NCBI GenBank assembly: GCA_028694215.1
Contig: JAQUTW010000011.1
Coordinates: forward strand, 1-56,617
DNA from: Paludibacteraceae bacterium
Lineage (GTDB): Bacteria > Bacteroidota > Bacteroidia > Bacteroidales > Paludibacteraceae
Direction: 5' to 3'
DNA: 56,617 bases
In this document: positions 35,009 to 44,700 of the stretch, piece by piece
Position numbering within the stretch: the first letter of the stretch is position 1
Layout: each line of letters begins with the position of its first letter
The notes under the pieces: generated by a model
The model's database searches: none
Told to the model about the DNA's origin: nothing
Seen by the model: the letters and a program-made list of their open reading frames with translations, nothing else
Translations under genes and position numbers: made by a program

Positions 35009-35050
35009 ACCCCACGAGGAGTAGGGACATGGCGTGTGGTGCATCTGTAT

Positions 35051-35113
35051 TGGTAATTTAGGACGCAATGTTTGCGTCCGCAAGCGTGTCAATGTTATTT
35101 TTGTAATCAGGGT
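35051..35113. repeat. Divergent REP-like palindrome with conserved flanks
   Basis: GGACGCAA-TGT-TTGCGTCC (35061-35079) lies 52 nt past the lectin-like gene. Its left flank TGGTAATTT (35051-35059) and right flank ATTTTTGTAATCAGGGT (35097-35113) match those of the REP pair at 22983-23042 although the palindrome core differs. Confidence 0.7.
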
Positions 35114-35137
35114 TTCATTTTAGGTGAAACCCTGATT
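35105..35137. terminator. Strong 13-bp hairpin, possible terminator
   Basis: AATCAGGGTTTCA (35105-35117) pairs perfectly with 35125-35137 around a 7-nt loop. The 3' side is only moderately T-rich, so termination is plausible but not certain. The rest of 35009-35265 holds the REP-like repeat and the thrA promoter. Confidence 0.5.
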
Positions 35138-35228
35138 TCCGTTTTAGAAAAAAGTTCTTTTTTCTTTTTGTTTTCCACTTTTTTTTGCATAATACTGATA
35201 ATTAAATTTTTTCTGTTGATTTTTTTTG

Positions 35229-35236
35229 TAAATTTG
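35229..35236 (+). promoter_or_regulatory. -7 element of the thrA promoter
   Basis: TAAATTTG matches TAnnTTTG 29 nt before the thrA ATG. No clear -33 TTTG is present in the T-rich upstream. Confidence 0.6.
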
Positions 35237-35265
35237 CAGTTTAAACTAAAAACAGATTATTGCTT

Positions 35266-37695
35266 ATGAAAGTTCTGAAATTTGGGGGCTCATCCGTAGG
35301 AACTCCCGAAGTGATTTTGAACGTAAAGAGTATTGTAGAAAACGAGCAGAAACCGGTAGTTGTAGTGGTTTCGGCATTAGGCGGCATTACCGATAAATTA
35401 TATAAAGTTGCCGAATTGGCAGCAGCCGGCGATACTGAATACGAAACCGTTTTAAACGAAATTTGTCTTCGCCATACCGATATGGTGGCGCAATTGCACT
35501 TGGCAACTACTCCGGCAGCTGCTTCCGTCAATGTGTTGTTAGATGAATTGGGCAATATACTGAAAGGCGTTTTTCTCATTAAAGATATTTCCGAACGGAT
35601 TGTCAATACCATTGTCGGTTATGGTGAGCAATTGTCTTCTATTATTGTCAGCAGCTTAATTGACAATGCAAAACATATCGATTCGCGTTTGTTCATTAAA
35701 ACCATTCCTCAGTTTGATAGAGATGTGGTTGATTTTGACACAACCAATAAACTAATCACCCAATATTTTGCAAATATGTCGTCGGTGGTAGTGTGTGGCG
35801 GATTTATTGCGTCGGATGAGGCAACCGGACATACCACCAATCTCGGACGTGGCGGTTCGGACTATACGGCATCTATTTTGGCAGCACAACTAAACGCGTC
35901 TATGCTGGAGATTTGGACAGATGTTGATGGTTTTATGACGGCCGACCCGCGCATTATAAAAAATGCTTATGTAATAGAGAAACTGACGTTTGTGGAAGCC
36001 ATGGAATTGTGTAATTTCGGAGCGAAAGTCATCTATCCGCCAACTATTTTTCCTGTTTATCACAAAGACATTCCGATTCGTATTAAAAATACGATGAATC
36101 CTGCTAATGAAGGGACGTGTATTTCGCACGAAAGAGTGGCAGATGCCAAAAAAGCGATTAAGGGTATTTCTTCCATCAACGATACGGCGCTTATTACCAT
36201 TCAAGGTCTTGGCATGGTGGGAGTTATCGGTGTTAATTACCGCATCTTCAAGGCTTTGGCACAACACGGAATCAGCGTGTTTATGGTGTCGCAGGCTTCA
36301 TCGGAGAATACAACCTCTTTTGCTGTAAAAAATGCTGATGTAGAACTCTCTTTGGAGGTGCTGCGAGCAGAATTTAAGCAGGAGATAGACAATGGCGAAA
36401 TTAACCATATAAAAGCAGAAAAAGATTTGGCGACGGTCGCTATTGTCGGCGAAAACATGAAACGCACCACCGGTATTGCCGGAAAATTGTTTGGAACACT
36501 TGGTAAAAGCGGTATCAATGTTATTGCCTGCGCACAAGGGGCGTCGGAAACGAACATATCTTTTGTTACCGATTTGAAGTCTTTGAGGAAAGCATTAAAT
36601 GTTATTCATGATTCGTTCTTCTTGTCCGAATATCAAGAACTGAATGTTTTTTTGGCGGGAATAGGAACGGTTGGCGGAAGTTTGTTGGAACAAATAAAAC
36701 GTCAGCAGAAAAAATTGATGCTTGAAAAAGGTCTAAAAATCAATGTTGTAGGAATAGCTAATGTACATAATGCGCTCCTTAATCGTGAAGGCATTGACCT
36801 ACAAAATTATAAAAAACTTTTAGATACTGCTGGCATTCCTTCGTCGCCGGAGATTTTCAAAAATGAAATTCTATCGATGAATATTTTCAATTCCGTATTG
36901 GTGGATTGTACTGCAAGTCCTGATATTGCAGCTATTTATAGCGATGTGTTGGCTAATAATATTTCGGTAGTTGCAGCCAATAAAATAGCGGCTTCCGGAG
37001 ATTACGACAATTATATAGCTTTGAAAGAACAGGCACAAAAACGTGGCGTTAAATATTTGTTTGAAACGAATGTAGGAGCCGGTTTACCGATTATGAATAC
37101 CATTAATAATTTGACTAATTCCGGTGATAAAATTTTGCGAATGGAAGCCGTGCTTTCTGGTACTTTGAATTTTATTTTCAATACAATTAGTGCTGAAATT
37201 CCTTTCAGTAAGGCTGTTATGATGGCGAAAGAAGCCCGTTTCGCAGAGCCTGATCCGCGTATCGATTTGAGTGGGACAGATGTTATTCGCAAATTAGTTA
37301 TTTTGGCGCGTGAGGCAGGTTATCGTGTGGAGCAAAGTGATGTACAAAAACATTTATTTGTACCCGAAACATATTTTCAGGGTTCCCTTGAAAATTTTTG
37401 GGCAAAACTGCCTGAATTAGATGATGTGTTTGAAAAAGAACGTAAAGTGCTGGAATCCAAGCAGATGAAATATCGTTTTGTTGCGAAAATGGAAAATGGG
37501 ACTTGTTCAGTTGGCTTACAAACTGTGGTATCTACGCATCCTTTTTATGATTTGGAAGGCAGCAATAATATAATAATGATAACAACTGAACGTTACAAAG
37601 AATATCCGATGATAATTAAAGGCTATGGTGCAGGAGCATCGGTAACGGCGGCAGGTGTTTTTGCCGATATTATCAGTATTGCAAACATTCGTTAG
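35266..37695 (+). CDS. thrA: Bifunctional aspartate kinase/homoserine dehydrogenase
   Basis: ThrA phosphorylates aspartate and reduces aspartate semialdehyde to homoserine, feeding threonine, methionine and isoleucine synthesis. The ATG at 35266 starts MKVLKFGGSSVGTPE, the kinase signature; the TTG six bases upstream is an unlikely start. In the 809 residues the kinase spans about 1-290 (NLGRGGSDYTAS). Two ACT domains (about 305-450, VSQASSENTTSFAV and ACAQGASETNISFV) are the likely feedback-control sites. The NAD-binding homoserine dehydrogenase starts near 463 with VFLAGIGTVGGSLLEQI and contains NKIAASGDY and NVGAGLPIM. It is followed after 15 nt by the DUF4827 lipoprotein gene. thrB and thrC are not in the window. 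Confidence 0.97.
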   Translation: MKVLKFGGSSVGTPEVILNVKSIVENEQKPVVVVVSALGGITDKLYKVAELAAAGDTEYETVLNEICLRHTDMVAQLHLATTPAAASVNVLLDELGNILKGVFLIKDISERIVNTIVGYGEQLSSIIVSSLIDNAKHIDSRLFIKTIPQFDRDVVDFDTTNKLITQYFANMSSVVVCGGFIASDEATGHTTNLGRGGSDYTASILAAQLNASMLEIWTDVDGFMTADPRIIKNAYVIEKLTFVEAMELCNFGAKVIYPPTIFPVYHKDIPIRIKNTMNPANEGTCISHERVADAKKAIKGISSINDTALITIQGLGMVGVIGVNYRIFKALAQHGISVFMVSQASSENTTSFAVKNADVELSLEVLRAEFKQEIDNGEINHIKAEKDLATVAIVGENMKRTTGIAGKLFGTLGKSGINVIACAQGASETNISFVTDLKSLRKALNVIHDSFFLSEYQELNVFLAGIGTVGGSLLEQIKRQQKKLMLEKGLKINVVGIANVHNALLNREGIDLQNYKKLLDTAGIPSSPEIFKNEILSMNIFNSVLVDCTASPDIAAIYSDVLANNISVVAANKIAASGDYDNYIALKEQAQKRGVKYLFETNVGAGLPIMNTINNLTNSGDKILRMEAVLSGTLNFIFNTISAEIPFSKAVMMAKEARFAEPDPRIDLSGTDVIRKLVILAREAGYRVEQSDVQKHLFVPETYFQGSLENFWAKLPELDDVFEKERKVLESKQMKYRFVAKMENGTCSVGLQTVVSTHPFYDLEGSNNIIMITTERYKEYPMIIKGYGAGASVTAAGVFADIISIANIR

Positions 37696-37710
37696 TATAA
37701 AATTTGTATA

Positions 37711-38241
37711 ATGAAAAAAAGTTGTAAATTTATGTTCTTGGCAGGATTATTCCTCTTGTTGGCAAGTTGCGAAAGTTCTATCAGTTATTCCAAATTGTTG
37801 GAACAAGAAGAAAAATTGATAGAAAGTTATATCGCGCGGCAAGGCATAGAAGTGTTGGAGACATTTCCAGCCGATTCGGTTTTTCAGTCGAATCAATATT
37901 ATCATTATCCTGATGGTATTTATATCCAATTGATAAGCAAAGGCGAAGGTGAAGAAGCTACCTCCGGAAGAGCTATTGTGGTGCGTTTCAAGCAAAGTAC
38001 GTTGGACGAATATCCAACGGAAGAAAGCTATTGGACAACTATGGATAAACCTTATCCTGTGGAAGTTACGTATGGCTCTACCACCAATAGTTGTGATGGC
38101 TGGCAACAAGCCCTTGAAGTTATGAAACGTACAGAGTCGCATGCTAAATTTATTGTCCCTTCAAAAATAGGATTTGATGAAGCTGCCCAGGCAGTTACAC
38201 CGTTGTTGTACGAGATGAAAATAAAGTTGAAACCTCAATAA
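37711..38241 (+). CDS. DUF4827 family lipoprotein (FKBP-like fold)
   Basis: A 176-residue lipoprotein with signal MKKSCKFMFLAGLFLLLASC (Cys20). The following domain matches the Bacteroidales DUF4827 pattern: SYSKLLEQEEKLIESYIARQGI, FPADSVFQSNQYYHYPDGIYIQLI, GRAIVVRFK, and the end FIVPSKIGFDEAAQAVTPLLYEMKIKLKPQ, which resembles an FKBP-type prolyl isomerase core. No catalytic claim is made. It lies between thrA and glmM (15 and 24 nt), likely in one transcript; the DUF4827-glmM pairing is common in the order. Confidence 0.85.
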   Translation: MKKSCKFMFLAGLFLLLASCESSISYSKLLEQEEKLIESYIARQGIEVLETFPADSVFQSNQYYHYPDGIYIQLISKGEGEEATSGRAIVVRFKQSTLDEYPTEESYWTTMDKPYPVEVTYGSTTNSCDGWQQALEVMKRTESHAKFIVPSKIGFDEAAQAVTPLLYEMKIKLKPQ

Positions 38242-38265
38242 ATAACCAATAAAAAATATATTACT

Positions 38266-39657
38266 ATGTCATTAATTAAAAGTATATCAGGTATCAGAGG
38301 AACTATTGGCGGTACTGTGGGCGAAGGTCTGTCGCCAATAGATGTCGTAAAATTTACTTCAGCTTATGCTATTTGGTTGCAAGGTTATTCTCACAAAACA
38401 CGTTGCAAGGTAGTTGTCGGACGTGATGCCCGAATTTCCGGTGAAATGGTAAGTCATCTGGTTATAGGAGCGTTGATGGGTTCCGGCTGCGATGTGGTAA
38501 ATATTGGTTTGGCTACAACGCCTACAACCGAATTGGCAGTGAAGATGGAAAAAGCTGATGGCGGAATTATTTTAACTGCCAGTCATAACCCAAAACAGTG
38601 GAATGCTTTGAAGTTGTTGAATGAAAAAGGTGAATTTTTAAATAAAAAAGAGGGCGAAACCTTATTGGCAATTGCAGAAAAAGGACTGTTCAATTTTACA
38701 GAAGTAGATGAACTTGGAAAATTGCTTGGAACCATAGATTATTTGCCGAAACATATTGAGAATGTGTTGAACCTTGATTTGGTAGATGTGGAAGCCATAA
38801 AAAAAGCCAATTTTACAGTGGCTGTTGATTGTGTCAATTCGGTGGGCGGTATTGCCATTCCGGCTTTGTTGGAGGCTTTGGGCGTTAAAAATATAGAGAA
38901 ACTGAATTGCGTTCCGGACGGTAATTTTGCACACAATCCGGAGCCGCTTCCTGCACATTTGACCGATATTTCCAATTTGATAAAACATAAGAAAGTAGAT
39001 GTTGGCTTTGTTGTCGATCCTGATGTTGATCGCTTGGCAATTATTTGTGAAAACGGTGAAATGTTTGGCGAAGAATATACGTTGGTTTCGGTTGCCGATT
39101 ACGTGTTGCAGCATACACCCGGTAATACGGTGTCGAATATGAGTTCCACACGGGCATTGAGCGATATTACTGTAAAATATGGTATGCAGTATAATGCTTC
39201 GGCGGTAGGAGAAGTGAATGTCGTTGCAAAAATGAAAGAAACCAATGCGGTGATTGGTGGCGAAGGTAATGGTGGCGTCATTTATCCTGCTTCTCATTAT
39301 GGACGTGATGCGTTGGTAGGTATTGCCTTGTTTTTGACCAATTTGGCTAAAACGGGCAAAACTGTTTCGGAGTTGCGGGCTACGTTCCCTAATTATTTTG
39401 CATCAAAGAAACGTCTTGATTTAAAACCAAATATGGATGTTGATGGTATCTTTGCCGTTATCAAAGGCTGTTATAAACACTATAAAATTAACGATATTGA
39501 TGGTGTAAAAATTGATTTTCCGCAGGGATGGGTGCATTTGCGCAAATCCAACACAGAACCGATTATTCGTGTCTATTCCGAAGCACAGACAATGGAACAG
39601 GCAGATAAATTTGGAGAAGCCATTATAGAAGAAATAAAGCGTATAGCAAAGCTGTAA
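38266..39657 (+). CDS. glmM: Phosphoglucosamine mutase
   Basis: GlmM interconverts glucosamine 6-phosphate and glucosamine 1-phosphate on the path to UDP-GlcNAc, needed for peptidoglycan and LPS. The 463-residue alpha-phosphohexomutase begins MSLIKSISGIRGTIGG. The phosphoserine loop TASHNP carries Ser106, and the metal-binding DPDVDRL lies near residue 249. GEGNGGVIYP is the sugar loop, and RKSNTEPIIRVYSEA binds phosphate. By sequence alone phosphomannomutase activity is an alternative, but the Bacteroidetes context favours GlmM. It precedes the OPT transporter by 4 nt. Confidence 0.9.
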   Translation: MSLIKSISGIRGTIGGTVGEGLSPIDVVKFTSAYAIWLQGYSHKTRCKVVVGRDARISGEMVSHLVIGALMGSGCDVVNIGLATTPTTELAVKMEKADGGIILTASHNPKQWNALKLLNEKGEFLNKKEGETLLAIAEKGLFNFTEVDELGKLLGTIDYLPKHIENVLNLDLVDVEAIKKANFTVAVDCVNSVGGIAIPALLEALGVKNIEKLNCVPDGNFAHNPEPLPAHLTDISNLIKHKKVDVGFVVDPDVDRLAIICENGEMFGEEYTLVSVADYVLQHTPGNTVSNMSSTRALSDITVKYGMQYNASAVGEVNVVAKMKETNAVIGGEGNGGVIYPASHYGRDALVGIALFLTNLAKTGKTVSELRATFPNYFASKKRLDLKPNMDVDGIFAVIKGCYKHYKINDIDGVKIDFPQGWVHLRKSNTEPIIRVYSEAQTMEQADKFGEAIIEEIKRIAKL

Positions 39658-39661
39658 AACA

Positions 39662-41629
39662 ATGGAAGAAGTAAAACAGCAAATAAGTTTACCCGAAAAT
39701 GCCAATCGCGAATTGAAAGAAGGCGAAAAGTATGACCCGATTTTACCTTCAGAACGTAATGTTCCGGAGGTAAGTCTTTATTCCGTGTCGGTCGGAGTGT
39801 TGATGGCGATTTTGTTTTCGGCAGCTGCCGCATATCTTGGATTAAAAGTAGGACAGGTTTTTGAAGCTGCTATTCCTATTGCCATCATTGCTGTAGGATT
39901 GTCGTCCGTAACAGGAAGAAAAAACGCTTTGGGAGAAAATGTTCTTATTCAGTCTATTGGCTCTGCTTCCGGTGTTATTGTTGCCGGAGCCATATTTACG
40001 TTGCCGGCTTTGTATATTTTGCAGGCAAAATATCCCGATATTACCGTTAATTTTATGGAAGTCTTTTTGAGTTCTTTGTTGGGTGGTATTTTGGGCATTT
40101 TGTTTTTGATTCCTTTTCGCAAATATTTTGTCAGTGATATGCACGGAAAATATCCTTTTCCTGAGGCGACAGCGACTACACAGGTTTTGGTTTCCGGTGA
40201 AAAAGGCGGTAATCAGGCAAAATCATTAATAGTTGCGGCTGCGGTTGGTGGTATCTATGATTTTGTCGTTGCTACATTTGGCGCATGGAGTGAAACATTA
40301 AGTTCACGTATGATTCCGTGGGGTGAAGCTATTGCGCAAAAAATAAAACTGACTTTTTCCATTAATACAAGTGCTGCCGTTTTGGGGCTGGGCTATATAG
40401 TCGGGTTAAAATACAGCATGATTATTTGTGCGGGTTCTTTGTTCGTTTGGTGGTTTATCGTTCCATTATTGGGTATGACAACCGTGGATTCTGTGATGTT
40501 GAGCGGAATGGATCCTGATGTTATCTTTACCAATTATGCCCGTTATATTGGTATTGGAGGTATTGCTATGGCCGGTATCATTGGTATTGTAAAATCGTGG
40601 GGAGTAATAAAAAGTGCAGTAGGTTTAGCCGGTAAGGAATTTGGTGGCAAAACGAAAAAAGTAGTGCAGGCAGTTCCTCGAACTCAGCGTGATTTATCAA
40701 TGAAATTTATTGTTATTGCCATTGTAGCTGCACTTATTGTAACATTTCTGTTTTTTTATTTAGGTGTTATTCATAATATTGTTCAGGCATTAATTGCCTT
40801 TGTCGTAGTAACGATAATTGCATTTTTGTTTACAACTGTAGCGGCAAATGCCATTGCTATTGTAGGTACCAATCCTGTGTCGGGCATGACTTTGATGACA
40901 CTGATTATAGCTTCGGTTATTTTGGTGGCAGTAGGTCTGAAAGGTACAAGTGGAATGGTGGCTGCCATGGTAATAGGCGGAGTCGTTTGTACTGCACTTT
41001 CTATGGCAGGCGGTTTTATAACTGACCTCAAAATAGGGTATTGGATAGGAACTACACCTGCGAAACAAGAAACATGGAAATTTCTCGGAACATTGGTTTC
41101 TGCAGCCACGGTGGGCGGTGTAATCATTATTTTGAATAAAACGTATGGTTTTACAGGCGATAATGCTTTGGTTGCTCCTCAGGCAAATGCCATGGCTGCA
41201 GTTATAGAACCTTTGATGATGGGACAAGGTGCACCTTGGCTATTATATGGCGTTGGTGCCATTTTGGCATTGTTGCTCAACTTTTTAGGTGTTCCTGCAT
41301 TAGCGTTTGCATTAGGAATGTTTATCCCGTTACAACTGAATACACCTTTAGTTGTTGGCGGTCTTATAAGTTGGTTTGTTACCTCGCGTTCCAAAGATAA
41401 ACAATTAAATAACGCACGTAATAACAAAGGGACATTGATTGCTTCCGGATTTATTGCAGGCGGAGCATTGATGGGCGTTGTCAGTGCTGCATTGAAATTT
41501 GCAGGAATAGATTGGTACTTGTCCGAATGGGCAACAGGAAGTGCTCCTCAATGGCTGGGAATAGCAATGTACTTGATGATAATTACGTATTTTATTATTA
41601 CAACTTTACGAGCTAAAAAAGAAGTTTGA
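39662..41629 (+). CDS. OPT family oligopeptide transporter
   Basis: A 655-residue polytopic protein of the oligopeptide transporter superfamily. It shows many hydrophobic helices, including KVGQVFEAAIPIAIIAVGLSS and LIGS-like LIQSIGSASGVIVAGAIFTLPALY, with the conserved PFPEATATTQVL and YIVGLKYSMIICAGSLFVWWFIVPL. The second half has VGTNPVSGMTLMTLI and a long helix hairpin before the C-terminus. Members take up di- to pentapeptides or metal-chelates by proton coupling, and the substrate is unknown. The gene starts 4 nt after glmM and ends the operon at the terminator at 41656-41690. Confidence 0.92.
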   Translation: MEEVKQQISLPENANRELKEGEKYDPILPSERNVPEVSLYSVSVGVLMAILFSAAAAYLGLKVGQVFEAAIPIAIIAVGLSSVTGRKNALGENVLIQSIGSASGVIVAGAIFTLPALYILQAKYPDITVNFMEVFLSSLLGGILGILFLIPFRKYFVSDMHGKYPFPEATATTQVLVSGEKGGNQAKSLIVAAAVGGIYDFVVATFGAWSETLSSRMIPWGEAIAQKIKLTFSINTSAAVLGLGYIVGLKYSMIICAGSLFVWWFIVPLLGMTTVDSVMLSGMDPDVIFTNYARYIGIGGIAMAGIIGIVKSWGVIKSAVGLAGKEFGGKTKKVVQAVPRTQRDLSMKFIVIAIVAALIVTFLFFYLGVIHNIVQALIAFVVVTIIAFLFTTVAANAIAIVGTNPVSGMTLMTLIIASVILVAVGLKGTSGMVAAMVIGGVVCTALSMAGGFITDLKIGYWIGTTPAKQETWKFLGTLVSAATVGGVIIILNKTYGFTGDNALVAPQANAMAAVIEPLMMGQGAPWLLYGVGAILALLLNFLGVPALAFALGMFIPLQLNTPLVVGGLISWFVTSRSKDKQLNNARNNKGTLIASGFIAGGALMGVVSAALKFAGIDWYLSEWATGSAPQWLGIAMYLMIITYFIITTLRAKKEV

Positions 41630-41655
41630 GAGTTATAAGTTTAATCAAGAGAGAG

Positions 41656-41690
41656 GGATATTTGCTAAAAATGCAAATTCCTTCTTTTTT
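41656..41690 (+). terminator. Terminator after the OPT transporter
   Basis: A stem of about 9 bp with one bulge (41656-41665 with 41673-41681) is followed by a run of T residues. Confidence 0.6.
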
Positions 41691-41703
41691 TGCATATTAT
41701 CAG

Positions 41704-41733
41704 TTGAAAACTCCTCTTTTTTTTGTACCTTTG
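41704..41733 (+). promoter_or_regulatory. nifJ promoter
   Basis: TTG (41704-41706), a 19-nt spacer and TACCTTTG (41726-41733) lie about 46 nt before the nifJ start. Confidence 0.7.
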
Positions 41734-41779
41734 CAAAATTCAACAATATATACAAATATCACTATAAATATTATTTAAG

Positions 41780-44700
41780 ATGTCAAAAGAAAAGAAATTT
41801 ATCACTTGTGATGGTAATCAGGCGGCTGCTCATATATCGTATATGTTTTCGGAAGTTGCTGCTATCTATCCTATCACACCATCATCTACTATGGCTGAAT
41901 ATGTGGATGAATGGGCTGCAGCCGGTCGTAAAAACATCTTCGGCGAAACAGTTTTAGTTCAAGAAATGCAATCGGAAGCAGGCGCTGCCGGTGCTGTTCA
42001 TGGCTCATTGCAAGCAGGTGCATTGACGACTACTTACACGGCTTCGCAAGGTTTGTTGTTGATGATACCGAATATGTATAAAATCTCCGGTGAATTGTTG
42101 CCGTGTGTATTTCATGTTTCTGCTCGAACCTTGGCTTCGCATGCCTTGTGTATTTTTGGTGACCATCAAGATGTTATGTCTTGTCGTCAGACAGGTTTTG
42201 CCATGTTGGCAGAGGGATCTGTACAGGAAGTGATGGATTTGGCAGGTGTGGCACATTTGGCTACCATAAAAAGTCGTGTTCCGTTTGTTAATTTCTTTGA
42301 CGGATTCCGTACATCACACGAAATACAGAAAATAGAGATGCTTGAAAATGATGATTTGGCACCGCTTATTGATCAAAAAGCCTTAGCTGAATTTCGTGCT
42401 CGTGCATTAAATCCTGAAAAACCGGTAATGCGCGGTATGGCAGAAAATCCTGATCATTTCTTCCAGCATCGTGAAGCTGCAAATCCTTTCTATGAAGCTG
42501 TTCCGGCTATTGTAGAAGAATATATGAAAGAAATCTCCAAAGTAACCGGTCGCAACTACGGTTTGTTTGATTATTATGGTGCACAGGATGCCGAACATAT
42601 TATTATTGCTATGGGTTCGGTTACCGAAGCTATTCGCGAAGCCATAGATTATTTGATGGAAAGAGGTGAAAAAGTCGGTTTGGTTGCAGTACATTTGTAT
42701 CGTCCTTTCTCTGCAAAACATTTCTTGGCAGCATTGCCAAAATCGACCAAACGCATTGCCGTACTTGACCGTACAAAAGAGCCGGGAGCCAATGGCGAAC
42801 CGCTTTATCTTGATGTAAAAGATGTTTTGTATGAAAAAGAAAATGCACCACTTGTTGTGGGCGGACGTTATGGTTTAGGTTCTAAAGATACAACTCCTGC
42901 GCAAATTTTGGCTGTTTATGAGAATTTGGCTTTGCCAATGCCTAAAAACCAATTTACTATTGGTATCGAAGATGATATTACTTTTACATCGCTGCCTAAA
43001 AAAGAAGAGATTGCTTTAGGTGGAAAAGGCATGTTTGAAGCTAAATTTTATGGTTTGGGAGCTGATGGTACTGTTGGTGCAAACAAAAATTCTGTAAAAA
43101 TTATTGGTGATAATACCAACAAACATTGTCAGGCATATTTCTCTTACGATTCCAAAAAATCAGGTGGCTTTACCTGTTCTCACTTGCGCTTTGGTGATAC
43201 GCCAATTCGTTCGACTTATTTGGTAAATACCCCTAATTTTGTTGCATGTCACGTACAAGCTTATCTGAAAATGTACGATATTACCCGTGGCTTACAACAA
43301 AACGGAACGTTCCTTTTGAATACGATTTGGAATGCCGAAGAATTGGCAAAACATTTGCCTAACAAGGTAAAACGCTATTTTGCACAGAAGAATATTTCGG
43401 TTTATTACATTAATGCTACTAAAATTGCACAAGAAATTGGTTTGGGTAATCGTACAAATACAATTTTGCAATCAGCATTTTTCCGAATTACGGAAGTTAT
43501 TCCTGTAGATTTGGCGGTAGAGCAGATGAAGAAATTCATTTTGAAATCGTACGGAAAGAAAGGTGAAGATGTTGTAAATAAAAACTATGCGGCGGTTGAA
43601 CGCGGTGGCGAATATCAAAAATTGACGATTGATTCGACATGGGCAAACTTGGCTGATGATGCGACAGCATCAAACAACGATCCTGAATTTATTAATGAGG
43701 TAGTTCGCCCTATTAATGCACAAGATGGCGATTTATTGAAAGTTTCTGCATTCAAAGGTATAGAAGATGGTACTTGGATGCCCGGTACGGCAAAATATGA
43801 AAAACGCGGTGTTTCTGCTTTCGTTCCAACATGGAATGCCGACAACTGTATTCAATGTAACAAATGTGCGTATGTTTGTCCTCATGCTTGTATTCGCCCG
43901 TTTGTGTTGGATGAAAACGAAAAGAAAGGTTTCAATGCAACAACGATAGAAATGAAAGCTCCGGCTGCTATGAAAGGATTGTATTTCCGTATTCAGGTAG
44001 GCGTGATGGATTGTTTGGGTTGTGGCAACTGTGTAGATGTTTGTCCGGGTAACCCAAAAACAGGTAAGGCTTTGCAAATGGTTGATTTGGAAAAAGAATT
44101 ACCTGAAGCTGCCAATTGGGATTATTGCATTAACAATGTAAAATCGAAACAGAATTTGATTGACATTAAAATGAATGTGAAGAACTCACAGTTTGCAACT
44201 CCGTTGTTTGAATTCTCAGGAGCTTGTTCTGGCTGTGGTGAAACGCCATATTTGAAGTTGATTTCTCAACTTTTTGGCGATCGCGAAATGGTAGCCAATG
44301 CTACAGGATGTTCTTCTATTTATTCCGGATCAGTGCCTTCTACTCCTTATACGACCAACGAAAAAGGTCAAGGACCGGCTTGGTCAAACTCATTGTTTGA
44401 AGATTTCTGCGAATATGGTTTAGGAATGACGCTTGCTAATGACAAAATGCGTGAACGTTTGGTTAAACTTATGACCGAGGCACAAACTTGTACATGTTGC
44501 AGTGACGATTTGAAAGCATTATTCAATGAATGGATTGCTAATAAGGATGATGCGGATAAATCAAAAGAATTAGCCGAAAAAATAATTCCAGCCGTTAAAG
44601 CTTGCAATTGCGATTATTGCAAACAAATAGACGAATTAAGTCATTATTTGGTAAAACGCTCACAATGGATTGTCGGTGGTGACGGAGCTTCGTATGATAT

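Noticed and set aside
38662..39297. 211-codon antisense frame opposite glmM
   Set aside because: Antisense to a well-supported gene, with no family features; the same holds for the 195-codon frame opposite nifJ (44660-45247) and the 180-codon frame opposite serB (404-946).
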